Positions 9,494-19,257 of a stretch of DNA of 20,674 bases are shown piece by piece; the stretch's first letter is position 1, and every line of letters begins with the position of its first letter. The notes beneath the pieces are model-generated. The model searched no databases, was not told the DNA's origin, and saw only the letters and a program-made list of their open reading frames with translations. The translations under genes and the position numbers were made by a program. The stretch spans positions 34,647 to 55,320 of the forward strand of contig VHZZ01002570.1 in assembly GCA_009801015.1 (NCBI GenBank), in the 5' to 3' direction. The stretch is from Silene noctiflora. Taxonomy: Eukaryota > Streptophyta > Magnoliopsida > Caryophyllales > Caryophyllaceae.

Positions 9494-10320
9494 CTGAGAG
9501 GAAGGGATTGGATTAAGGAGGAAAAGTGGAATATGGAAATTGGGTAGAGGTATTTAAAGAGAGGGAAGTTGGGAGAAAGTGGGTGAGTTGGGAGTTAAGG
9601 TAAAGTGGGAGGCGTACATGGAACGGTTACCACAAGTGGCGTGCGTGATGAGACAACTGCCAGTTACTTTATTGAAGAAAGAAATTACCATCATTACATG
9701 GGTAAGTGACGACAATTACTTTGGAGTAATTGTTTGGGTAAATTTCACCCACTCATTTACTTGCCAGCGTGGTAGCGCGTGATTGGACTACATGGGAAGA
9801 CGTGGATATCTGACTTGGCAAACAAATATCTTAGCAAAGAAACAAACTGAGTCAAGTCATTTGCTCGGTCAAAGCAACAACTTCCATAAGACTAGGACCG
9901 TTGAGTAGAATCAGGAGGATATAGTTGAGGAGGAGCCTATCAAAGAAGAGGCTTATAAATAGCACTCGAAGGCCAACAGCTGGATCATTCAAGCACACAC
10001 TCACAACTCATACTTCAGAAGATATTCTCACAACATCAACCATAGTTGCATAATTTTATTTTTTCATTAAGTTGTATTACAACGTTGTTCCTCCTCAGCT
10101 CCTACAGACGGTTATAGTGCATCCAATTGGCGGGATACCGACTCCCCCCGCGGTTTTTCCCACATTTGGGTTTTCCGCGTCACCAATTTCTTTGTGTCAC
10201 CTTTATTTTTTTGCATTTTTATTACGTTGTTTTACTTGTTAATTTGCTAACGTTGACATACAAATTTCCCCAATTGGCCATTTAAACTCATCCTCGTTTT
10301 AATCGGTAGCAGGTAATTTT
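9494..10320 (+). repeat. 3' LTR of the Tat element (boundaries approximate)
   Basis: The block has a TATA box (9952-9960) followed by an AT/CA-rich leader and, from about 10130, a U5-like stretch with the 'CCGCGGTTTTTCCCAC...GGGTTTTCCGCGTCACC' pattern frequent in plant LTRs. The left edge is taken at the first TG after the polypurine tract. The right edge is somewhere between a CA at about 10258 and about 10320, where the sequence turns into unrelated AT-rich and copia-derived DNA. Because the 5' LTR is missing, there is no second copy or target duplication to fix the ends. Confidence 0.55.
9952..9960 (+). promoter_or_regulatory. TATA box in the Tat 3' LTR
   Basis: CTTATAAAT lies about two thirds of the way into the LTR and is followed about 30 bases on by a C/A-rich stretch suitable for initiation. 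In a complete element the matching site in the 5' LTR would drive the genomic transcript; here it would read out of the element into the copia remnant. Confidence 0.6.
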
Positions 10321-10425
10321 TTTACCAAAACAGAACTCAATTTCTATCATAAGTCCACCGAAAGTCCTTGTGTATCAAGGATATGATTAATTGATTATGT
10401 ATTCTTATCAATAGGACACTGGTCN

Positions 10426-10755
10426 ATGAAGAAGGATCAAAATAAACATGTTCATATCTTGATTTATGTTGAAGGTGTAATTGTGTCTGGCTATAATGAG
10501 GCTTTTGCCAATTTCAAAATTTATTTCGGCCAATAGTTCCACATGAAGGATCTTGGTGAATTAAAATATTTCTCGGTATTGAAGTTGCCAATTTCAAAAT
10601 TTATTTCGGCTAATAGATCAACCAAAGAAATATAACTTGGTTCGTCTTCTATTTCCCGTCAGACAAATAAACAACAAATCATAGCTAGATCATCGGCTGA
10701 AACGTCGGCTCTGATAGATGAATCGCTTCATGCCTCCATCAAATAACTGCTTCTG
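10426..10755 (+). pseudogene. Ty1/copia reverse transcriptase / RNase H remnant
   Basis: From 10426 the frame reads through 'HILIYVEGVIVSG' (the copia YVDD region with both acidic positions altered), then 'NFKIYFGQ', a TAG, and 'FHMKDLGELKYF', the conserved segment that follows in copia RT. A base loss in the LGIEV region shifts the frame. A 'PKKYNLVRLL'-like segment follows near 10620. From about 10665 comes an RNase H-like 'NKQQIIARSSAETSAL', which in an intact element would be several hundred bases further on. An internal deletion and stops make this a dead scrap, unrelated to the Tat element. An ambiguous base (n) sits at 10425. Confidence 0.75.
10505..10616 (+). repeat. 32-bp direct repeat (10505-10536 and 10585-10616) inside the copia remnant
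   Basis: The two copies, starting TTGCCAATTTCAAAATTTAT and ending AATAG, differ at one base (C versus T near the end) and lie 80 bases apart. The second copy replaces the sequence expected after the conserved copia LGIEVA region, so it is a secondary duplication and not part of the element's normal layout. Confidence 0.9.
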
Positions 10756-10947
10756 TGGTTTTAAAATGAACTAATGACTTTTACAAGTCAATTACTAGAA
10801 CCAAACAAATAAAATTTCTTAAATAGGTGACTATTTTTTCAAGTCTCTCTAGTTTTTATTCCATTGAAGATCTACGTTCAACTTTGCAATTTAAAGACAT
10901 TTTTTTTCACCCATTCAAACGGAAGACAAACACTTTTTTTCATAAGG

Positions 10948-11101
10948 TGAAGACGGGTCAAATGTCACCATTTTAACGATAAATGTGACAATTTGTCCTG
11001 TCAAACTGTTATAGATTAGAAAATTGTCCTAGTTACATTTCGTCTTAAATGAGTCACATTTACCCCGTCTTCAGCTTGTGACGAAATTTGACCCGTCTTC
11101 A
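10948..11101. mobile_element. MITE-like inverted-repeat element, 154 bp
   Basis: The left end TGAAGACGGGTCAAAT and right end ATTTGACCCGTCTTCA are perfect 16-bp inverted repeats. Just inside the right end a second, imperfect copy (CATTTACCCCGTCTTCA, about 11057-11073) repeats the terminal motif. The interior is AT-rich with no coding potential, as expected of a non-autonomous element. No clear target-site duplication was found, so the superfamily is not assigned. Confidence 0.7.
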
Positions 11102-11396
11102 GCAACGCAAAACTTATTGTTTTTCTTGAGAGAATCACAAGATTGAGAACAAAAGAATAACTTCCAATAACGCTAATATTGCCCAATAAAGCCAATAGAA
11201 AACTTAAAGTTGACCTTTAAAAAAACCCCCATAATGAAAAAGACAGAGAGATAATGACACTCCAAAAATTCCAATCCTAATCCAAATTATTCCACAAAAA
11301 GGAAGCTACGTCTTGCCTTACAAAAGTTCCCTAGAAAATGTTGGCTTTCCTTTGTATAAAAAACACACCATGTTACAAATTACAACTCAAAACACT
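11102..11396 (+). promoter_or_regulatory. Promoter region and TATA box of the C2-domain gene
   Basis: A TATA box, TATAAAAA, lies at 11355-11362 in otherwise AT-rich DNA with no other gene. Transcription would be expected around 11385-11392, giving a very short leader before the ATG at 11397. This favours 11397 as the start over the in-frame ATGs at 11313 and 11370. Confidence 0.55.
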
Positions 11397-12065
11397 ATGT
11401 TATTAGAGATATCAATGTTATCAGCTCAAAACATCAAAAACACCATCTTATGTTCATCTCTTTTCCCTTTCTCGACTCGTCGACTTAGGCCTTACATTAC
11501 TATCACCACCTTCCCAACACCGCAACCATCACCTCCACCGGGAAAGTTGGTACGTGGTATGAGGAGCTCAGATATGTACTCTACTAGAGTTGATGCTAAA
11601 GGAGGTTGTAACCCAATGTGGGATGAGGAGTTTCTAATACCGTTAGACTCGACATTCTTCAGTAACGGATACTCTTGCGTTATTCTCAAGATTTACACTA
11701 GACAGACCTTGATGGGCCGCGGTTTACTGGGTTGGGTCCAGATCCCTGCTTCCGATATTTGTAATGGACTTTTGCCTATTGGTTCGGCCCATCACTTGAG
11801 TTACCGGCTAAGGGAAAGAGACGGTTCAAGAGGGAATGGCATTGTTAATGTTTCGTGTAAGGTCATAGGCGAAGCACCGGCTGTAGGCCATCGGAATGCA
11901 GGGGTGGACGAAAGTAGATTGGCACCGGTTGACATGTGGAGGATCGTAACGGGTATACCACTGAACACGTGTCCAATGGATAGAGGGGACACTACTAGTT
12001 TACATACTCATACTCCGAAACAATACAAGTCAAAGTTGGAAAACCCAAGAAATATATCATTGTAA
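11397..12065 (+). CDS. C2-domain protein (plant small C2 / BAP- or SRC2-like family)
   Basis: An uninterrupted 222-codon frame encodes a single C2 fold from the first residues: 'LLEISMLSAQNIKN' (strand 1), 'RLRPYITITTFP', 'YSTRVDAKGGCNPMWDEEF' (the typical GG-NPxWxExF turn), 'SCVILKIYTRQTLMGRGLLG' and 'IPASDICNG'. C2 domains of this group attach proteins to membranes or partners, in some cases in defence and stress responses. The loops that bind calcium in classical C2 domains show few of the expected aspartates, so calcium binding is doubtful. The C-terminal 70 residues have no recognised domain. The start at 11397 fits the TATA box at 11355; an in-frame ATG at 11313 would add 28 residues upstream of the fold. 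No introns are needed. It converges with the kinase gene. Family assignment is firm, function open. Confidence 0.82.
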   Translation: MLLEISMLSAQNIKNTILCSSLFPFSTRRLRPYITITTFPTPQPSPPPGKLVRGMRSSDMYSTRVDAKGGCNPMWDEEFLIPLDSTFFSNGYSCVILKIYTRQTLMGRGLLGWVQIPASDICNGLLPIGSAHHLSYRLRERDGSRGNGIVNVSCKVIGEAPAVGHRNAGVDESRLAPVDMWRIVTGIPLNTCPMDRGDTTSLHTHTPKQYKSKLENPRNISL

Positions 12066-12600
12066 GTTTGTGACATCTCTTGTAGTCTTGATCACTCCAC
12101 CAGTCCACCTTATGGATGGTTCGGCTTTTTGTTATGAAAACATTCAGGATTATGCAGATATCAACCAACTTACACTAACCAATCGCGTGCGTCAAAATTG
12201 TCATCTCTCAATAACCAATCGAGTCAAAATTTAATTCTCCTTGACTATAAGACGTAATAGTACATTCAAAGTTAAATATGATCGAGCAACATGTCTCACG
12301 GAAAGAGCGTAAAGATCAACACCAAAGTTGACATGTTTCAGACAGAACTAGCTACTATCGACCGTGAAGAAAAAATAAATAAATATAATTCTCTTCTATA
12401 TCTATAAAAAAAGAAAAAATCAATTGCAAGAAATGTGTACAATGTGCAAAAGGAAAGCATATCGACGGAACCTACCAACACACAGGCCAAAACAGCACAA
12501 AATACAATTGGAATCAAGCACTATATATGTAACATAATTATCACTCGCCAATTCTAGATGTGGGATCCTCCTGAAGTTATTCACGGTAAACCAATTATTG
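12066..12600. other. Intergenic region between two converging genes (3' UTRs)
   Basis: There are 535 bases between the stop codons of the C2 gene and the kinase gene. The stretch should hold both 3' untranslated regions. Overlapping AATAAA hexamers at 12374-12383 (+ strand) are a possible polyadenylation signal for the C2 gene. No protein-coding or repeat signal was seen; the open frame on the - strand across 12420-12659 is 3' UTR of the kinase gene. Confidence 0.5.
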
Positions 12601-15600
12601 TCAAGATGGTAATGCGAAGCTCTTACGAATAGGTGTTGGTGTCGGTGCTGGTGGATCAAGACTCTTGATTATTCCTATCATTCTTTGGATGATGTCTTGG
12701 AATGAAGGACGAAGTTCCGGCTTACTGCTCATTTGAAATTTGCATTAAAAAAAATTAACACGGGATTCTCCTGGATTGTTCTGCAAACTATAAAGTTGAA
12801 ATAGGCAAATCTGTCAATGAAGAGGTAAGGAGTTACCTTTGCCAACAGTCCTTTATGATCGACGAAATACTGGGATCAATGGTTTCCGGTATGTCCAACC
12901 TTCTGTCCATGAATCCAACTACTCCAACCACCTTCCATGGTTAACAAAACAAAGTTAGCCAAATGGCTGAATAAGTAAAAATAAGGCAACCGGTACTCTC
13001 CATGTGTTCACACACTCATCCATCAATTCACGTTTTCCGTATTCCTCTTTGGTCTATCTCAGCCATTCGTTTACAAAATGGTCTACCAGCATTGTTTATT
13101 GCCAGGAGTCCGGGGGGACATGGTATTAATTTTGGACTTGAAACCTGGTCATCATAAAATCAGCCAATGCAGTCTGAAATGGGGCCACAAAACCTTCTAA
13201 ACCATGATAACACTGTCACAGCCTTTAAGTTCATAACGTACGTGGCATAGAACCAATGGTCAAGGTCAAGATCATGGTCAAGGTCACAAGCGCCCTAATA
13301 TTGCTAGATGCGGCCAACAACGCCTCAAAGTGTGCTCAAGGGTTACCTCAAAACCTCGATATCTAGGTCACAAATCGGTGTCGCAGGCTCGCAGCCGTAT
13401 TTCAAACCCATGATGGATGGAACATTGGACACCCCTGAATAAGCGGTCACTTCCACAGTTATAAATACCCTTAACCCGCTTACATGCAATTGCATACAAA
13501 ATCAATACAAGCAAATGAATAAAACAGCAGGAGTTTCAAATACGACAGACAGTTAAAGTAAGACCTGTAATGAATTCAGACTGGACCACGGGATTGACAC
13601 AGTCATCAGTTCCCATAAGATAACTCCGAAGCTGAATATATCTGATCTGCAAAAATCCCATAGGAAAGAAATTCAGAAGCAAAGTTAGAACTGATAACAC
13701 ATTACACAAAGATCCACTAGGGCATGTCATGCACCAATGATCGAATCAAACAAGACCATTCTCTCAGTTGGGTTGTAAACAAAAATGCCATTATTGATGT
13801 TCATAGGCAATACACTATGTCACTAATATGAAAGTGAAAGCATTTACAGAAACAATAGAGAGCTTTAATGGCATAGAGTTTGGAGATTACTTTTCATTAG
13901 ATAGTTCATTTCGTAGAACTTCTGGGGCCATCCATTGAGGCTGCAAATCAAATTCGGATATAAGCAAACATAAAAGGTCATTACAGATGGAGCACAGTAT
14001 GAACTATGAAGTGGTTGCATAACTGGAGTAAATACAACCACATTGTCCTAATATAGGATTAAATGCTAAATGTTCCCAGTGAAGATAAAACTTAAGACAT
14101 AAATAAATGATCATGAGTTTATGACAATCTTACTGTTCCTCCTCCAGATTTGGCGGTCAAATAAGTTGCATTTTTCAGCTTTGATAGGCCAAAGTCACCG
14201 ACCTAATAAATGGGATCGAATGTGTCAGCCACCTTTTGAGGTGCTTTACTTGAAAAAGCAGACATATGTACTAGCACTAATTACCTTAACATTCCAATTC
14301 TTGTCAACCAGCAAGTTTGACGATTTCAGGTCCCGGTGTACTATAGGTGGATTTCTGCGATGCAAATAATTCATGCCCCTTGCCTGCAGCCAAATAAAGT
14401 GTAAATTGTGAAAAATAGCAAAAATAAACAATAAAAATCAATAGAGCATTCTCAGCTACAGGAACGTGATATGTTTAATATGACTGAAACCGTACAACAT
14501 CAAGGGCCATCCTCAACCGCCGTCTGCGATCCAATATCTGATTGTTCTTGTGTAGTATCTTAAACAGGCTACCCCTACAAGTTGCATGAAGCTGATTGTA
14601 AGCAGAATGCATCTTGCATCAAAGTTATGAGCACAATAACTTTGGCAGATAGATTGAATAGCCAAGCCCTAGGTTAAATATAACGTTAGTGCTTCAAATC
14701 TCATATTTTCTACTTCAAAACATTCAGCTTTAAATGCACAATTTTCTAAGCTATCCTATGGTTCATCTATTCTGATGCCAACTTTTAACGTGGTATGGAA
14801 GAATATGAGTGTCTCGGTTACATAAGCCTGCTCAAAAGTGTATGTTACCTAGGCAAATACTCTGTAACAATTGCTAGACGTTCTTGAGAAAAACATGCTC
14901 CCATGAAGAGCAAAACATTTGGATGTCTTAGTTTCCTCATAATACCGATCTGCAGCATCCTCATTGGTCAGATGCAGCTAGCACCCTTTTCAATAAAAGA
15001 TATTGTGAAGATCAACCAGTATACCGACTTACCTCCTTTTTATAACCGAGTAGAGTTCCCTCATTATAATCCTTCCCAAAATATACCTTAATAGCAACAT
15101 CCTACAGCACAGATAAGAGATCAGTATTCGCATCCAAACTCTACGTAAGCTTGAGATTCAACCTTGATTTACAACATACCGATCCGTTCCATAGTCCGTG
15201 ATAGACAACAGCATATGAACCTGTGGAACACTAGTAGTTATGACTAAGGACACATATCAAGGACTTTCAAGGAAATGTATCAATGATTGAAAACAAAGTT
15301 TTTGAAGTAAACAGTTTACCTTGACCAATTTCCTCTCCCAGGTGTAGGTCTTCCCATCGAATATCAGAGTCAGCCATTGAGTTTAACTCGCCTGAGCTAC
15401 TGCTAGCTTGACTCTCCAATGAGCTTGGTATGTTTTTCACCCCTACCTGTCGTTCAGTAGCATCTTCAATTTCCCTTGCTTTATGTTTTTCCAAATCAGC
15501 CTCCAACTCATCATCCACACGCAAGCCTATTCATAGCAACGAAGTTGGCAGAATTGTATTACTTGAAAGAGCCTTTCTAAAGCACAGGAATTCCTTATTA

Positions 15601-18600
15601 CATATGCGAGTATTATTTTACCTTGAAAAGGAGAATATCCTATATCGAGAGCAGAATTATGGGACACGGTTTCTTTTGGACCTCTGGGCCAGCATGAATC
15701 ATCATCACTTCTGTGTAGAACGCCATTTTCCATAAAGCTACTATAGTTAGCTTCACTTTTGTTGGTGGTACTCTTCTTTCGCAATTTTGCAAATAACTTG
15801 GCTGCCTGTGATGATGGTAAAAAAGGCCACTCCATCATAATTCATAATGGTAGTCTTTACATAAAATACTGAATATGACTACACAGATGTCATATCCCTA
15901 TTTAAGCAGATTGCAGATTTGCAGCATAGCTGGCGTCATTTGAACCTCAATTTATAATAAATCAAAAACTTAATGCATCAGAATAGTTTTATTCACTCTT
16001 TTTTTTTGAAATTTTAACAAGCTCAAAATCCAAATCATCGATCATTCATATAATCAAATTTCATGATTACTTCTTCCTTCAAAGGTGAAGCCGCGAGATG
16101 CAACATAGTTATAGGTTTAAATCCCTGATTTCATTTCATTATAGTTGAGAAATCCAGAAGAGTTACCGAGTACATTATAACTACTAACTAGAGCACAAGA
16201 ATTCCTAAAAGGAGTTTCCTGTTTTGAAGAGAACCCCTTCAAAAAGTCAGGTATCTTATGTGTACATACTAAATATCCCTCTGCTCGGTTCAATTTCCTA
16301 CTTGAACAAAATTTGTGAAATGTGGTGGATTGGAGTTTGGACGGTTGGACCACTCCTAGGGAGTAAATGGGAATTGATCCAACAGTAGAGAAGCCAATCA
16401 TCATCTTTTATACAAGCACATCCTTTAGAGAAATGCAACATAACTGCCTTATATTTCCTTAAAACACAGAGACGAGTCTAAATAGAAGCAACTTTAAAGA
16501 AACGGTGTAAATGATCACCATGGTCCATGCATAATATGAAGGTACTATTAAAAAGTAAAGCTGAAGGGCCATGAAAGAGTAGAGAAGTACAATCTTTGCA
16601 GGTTGAGAAATCATGGATTCCTCCTCCTGGATATCTCTTCCTCCACTTGCGCCTCTAGTCATCTGCATTTCAGAAATGATCTCAAATTTGCCAGACAAAA
16701 ATTATGGAACAACAGATGCTGCCTCCTATGCAGTATTCACCAATAGGATATAACAAAAAATAAAGCTCACATCCTCGTGGTGGTGTAGATTTGAATCTCG
16801 GAGATCAAAATCAGATCCTTCTCTGTCGTCTGGAATGTTATCCCCTCCTTTTCCCAATAGGACTCTCGAGGCCTGGTGAAACACACTAACAGACTATCAC
16901 AAAGGCGATCAGAAAGAAACAAGAAGCATTAGAAAAAAGGAAACTTTCAGGAACTGATAAGCACCAGATCAGAAAAAGACGAAGCCATCTGAGGCACCGA
17001 AGCAATCTGTGGCCTATGAGGCCACTGAATTCTTCTCCTGTCAAATCCAGGTTTCCTGGGTTGTTCTGAGGTCAAATTATTAAATACAACAGCATCACTT
17101 GAAACAGTGACAACACCAATCAGCTGACCATCCTCATATAGTGGGCTTTTAGTCACCAACGCCATAAAAAGCTCACCGGACCTTTTCTTGAAAGGGAACT
17201 GACCCGACCATGAATGGCCAAACCGCAGCTTTTCCATTATTCGATTCATGTATGGAGCATACTGTTCTTCAATAAGTATTTCCCAAGAGCATTGTCCTAA
17301 TACTTCATAGTCCCGCCATCCATAAAGCTTCTCTGCAGCATGGTTCCTGTTTGAGACAGAAGTTTGTAGGTCTAAATACTCTCAATTCACGGCATCAAGT
17401 ATCAAGCATAATAAATGGCTTACAAGAAAATTGGGGAAAAAAGGAGGGAAAATTTTGGAAACTAAAGCACTGTAGCGAGTAATGCATGTCACGACTTCAG
17501 GCACTATACAAGAAGCAATTTTTTTAGCACGGTTCATTCGTATGTTCTTACCACAGAATGTAGCTGACTTTTATCTGTTATAGCGACTTTTAACTCTGCG
17601 TTCTATACTCCTATGACACAACGAAACCAAACCTATCACAAATTCACAATGAAACAGAAAATTTCAGTTAATTTATAGACAAAGCCGACAATAGGATATT
17701 TTCACAGATGACGCTGTCTATTTGGTTAACTAGACTATAAACTGCAAAATTTTAATTTTTTCTTTGAACCAATAATAACAATACCAATATAACACTATAC
17801 TGTAAGCAAACAATCCTTCAGCTAGCTCAGATAAGTGAAGCTAAGAGTGTGCACAAATTCACAAACACACAGTTTGAAGACCACATATTAAACCTCCAAT
17901 GACCTCTGCAATGAGATAAAAGTTGAATCTATGATCAGTCAGTCGGGACTGTAATCTCCTAAACAAGCGGTCCTGGTTTCAATTCAGCTTTTTTGCGGAG
18001 AAATGAAACCAAAGTTACGAGAGCGTTACTCATTAATTTGTCTTTGGCGCCCCGAAAGAGCCAGTTCAAGTGTCGGTACAGAATGATATTGTTAAAAAGA
18101 AAATAAAACTCGGAAATATCAAATTTCTTATCCAAATCCTTAACTGCAATCTGCTAAATCAGCTAAAAGCCAATCATGTACATAGTAATATCCAAAGACT
18201 ACAATGGAAGCATTGTTAAATCCCACTTGTTGTTTTGTCTTCTGTGCCAACAGTCACAACAAGCATTTTACTACTACTACTACTATTATTAACAACAACT
18301 AATCTCCCCGTATTTCGAGACTAAATCCAAGCATTCATCAACTATTGTCCATGTATCAGCAAAAACAACACCCTAAATTTCTATAGAATGGGCCGCCATT
18401 AACTTAAAATCAATACTTTGCAAAACATAAAACAAAATTAGTCGCTCTCAATTCCTCATTTCTAGCATAACATATTCAATCCTCAAATCTCCACTCCATA
18501 TCCTCTTTATATTGTAATCAACTGATTATTTCTCCAATTACCAAACTCGATCATTTAAAAAACAATATTTCAATCCAAAAGCTTATTGTTTTTTGGAAAA

Positions 18601-19175
18601 GCACATAAAACAACATGTACAAGCAAAATCACTAGTCATAAATGGAAGATAATCCAATCCTTTGTCAAACATGATCATCCACACTAATTCGTTACTCGAT
18701 AAATGATTAAACACAAAGAAACTCGCGATCATTTAAAAAAAATCGCAATCAGAAATCAAAGAGGCATCAATTTTTTGAAAAAATTAAATTAATCTATCCG
18801 TAAGTCTTCTGTAGGGCGGTTTTACATTAACATCACTCGTAAATGCAAAATTACTGGTCATAGAGATGTTCAAAACATTAAAGTAACGATAATAAATGAA
18901 TCATTACTCCATAAATCCACAAACCAGTAAATAATCTCTCCAGAAGCAGGATCAGTCACGTGCACGGCATGGTCAAGCGACTGAAGCACGTGACCATACG
19001 GGCCGCCACATCGAAAGTTACCAGGAAACGCCGACACGTCATCCGGTGACGTGGCAACCTCGTCCTTTGCCAGCACATCGAGTTGAGCTTTAAGACTCGC
19101 GTAACTGACCTCCAACTCGGAGCAACGATCCACCAAGACTCGGATCAAACTCGTTCCTGACTCGTCGGAGCCCAT
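12601..19175 (-). CDS. PAS-domain Raf-like MAPKKK (B2 group, RAF7-RAF11-like), 16 exons, 668 aa
   Basis: Exons on the - strand: 19175-18925, 17346-16965, 16872-16771, 16662-16591, 15805-15622, 15526-15320, 15220-15180, 15101-15033, 14949-14849, 14574-14496, 14383-14285, 14202-14134, 13940-13891, 13646-13565, 12931-12837, 12724-12601. All introns are GT-AG and all junctions keep phase, giving 2007 bases including TGA. Residues 15-40 are a short heptad-like helix; about 60-172 is a PAS domain ('[16 protein letters not shown]', '[16 protein letters not shown]', '[19 protein letters not shown]'). A Ser/charged linker follows. The kinase spans about 390-645: glycine loop from 398 (GQGSYA), Lys418 (VAIK), Glu436, HRDLKSSN with Asp514, DFG Asp532, APE 557-559, and '[12 protein letters not shown]'. 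It should be an active Ser/Thr kinase. Arabidopsis RAF10/11 of this group act in ABA signalling; orthology is inferred. Confidence 0.92.
12725..12730 (-). other. NAGNAG tandem splice acceptor before the last exon of the kinase gene
   Basis: The - strand reads AAATGAGCAG|TAAG. The distal CAG gives 'CWQSKPEL', the wording typical of these kinases. Use of the proximal GAG would add one serine in frame. The distal site is preferred on consensus. Confidence 0.5.
12932..13564 (-). other. Intron 14 of the kinase gene
   Basis: This 633-base intron splits the kinase C-lobe after 'WSSLNSLQ'. The donor is CAG|GTCTTA and the acceptor GAAG|GTGG, a weak acceptor with little pyrimidine. Its middle (about 13080-13440) is less AT-rich than the other introns and holds a 13-bp direct repeat ATGGTCAAGGTCA at 13256-13268 and 13274-13286. 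No protein or element family was recognised there. Confidence 0.6.
15806..16590 (-). other. Intron 4 of the kinase gene
   Basis: This 785-base intron lies in the linker between PAS and kinase domains (…QPAKI | AAKLFAKL…). It contains a 95-codon open frame (16404-16117, - strand) that has no family features and is not in the spliced frame; I treat it as chance. The rest is AT-rich, with nothing recognised. Confidence 0.65.
17347..18924 (-). other. Intron 1 of the kinase gene, with a short (TAC)n microsatellite
   Basis: The 1578-base first intron interrupts the PAS domain within the Trp84 codon (TG|G). It is AT-rich and without coding signals. A short triplet repeat, (TAC/CTA) about five to six units, lies at 18269-18285. 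Long first introns often carry regulatory elements in plants, but none is identifiable here. Confidence 0.75.
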
Positions 19176-19257
19176 TTTTTACAGTCGCAGTTAGTTTTCT
19201 CTCTCTTCGCCGGTAGGTATTCGCCGGGAAGGGTAAAGTTGGAAAATCGGTGCGCAT
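19090..19257 (-). CDS. Upstream ORF overlapping the kinase start codon
   Basis: An ATG at 19257-19255, 82 bases ahead of the kinase ATG, opens a 55-codon frame that passes through the kinase start in a different frame and stops 83 bases inside the coding region. It begins MRTDF and is Arg-rich in the middle, with no recognised domain. If the mRNA starts upstream of 19257, as an AT-rich TATA-like region near 19305-19320 suggests, ribosomes starting here would miss the kinase start, so it could restrain translation. Whether it is in the transcript is not shown by sequence alone. Confidence 0.45.
   Translation of the reverse strand: MRTDFPTLPFPANTYRRRERKLTATVKNGLRRVRNEFDPSLGGSLLRVGGQLRES

Larger units (their letters stand above)
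132..10320 (+). mobile_element. Ty3/gypsy LTR retrotransposon, Tat lineage, 5'-truncated and degenerate
   Basis: The domain order gag, protease, RT, RNase H, second (archaeal-type) RNase H, integrase, long spacer with an antisense gene, then 3' LTR is that of the Tat clade (Ogre/TatIV-TatV/Retand-type elements). No 5' LTR, primer-binding site or leader precedes gag; gag-related sequence begins within about 120 bp of a foreign RT fragment, so the left end is missing. Pol carries stops near 647, 1930, 2464, 4057, 4297 and 4723 and several frame changes, so the copy cannot make its own proteins. A 1277-bp solo LTR (6514-7790) is inserted within it. The right boundary is uncertain by tens of bases because no second LTR is available for comparison. 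Confidence 0.85.

Noticed and set aside
14121-14369. Open frame of 82 codons on the + strand
   Set aside because: It is antisense to the HRD and DFG exons of the kinase gene, which are unambiguous on the - strand.
16117-16404. 95-codon open frame on the - strand as a separate small gene or exon
   Set aside because: It sits in intron 4 of the kinase gene. Flanking exons already join in phase without it, and the translation resembles no part of a Raf-like kinase linker.
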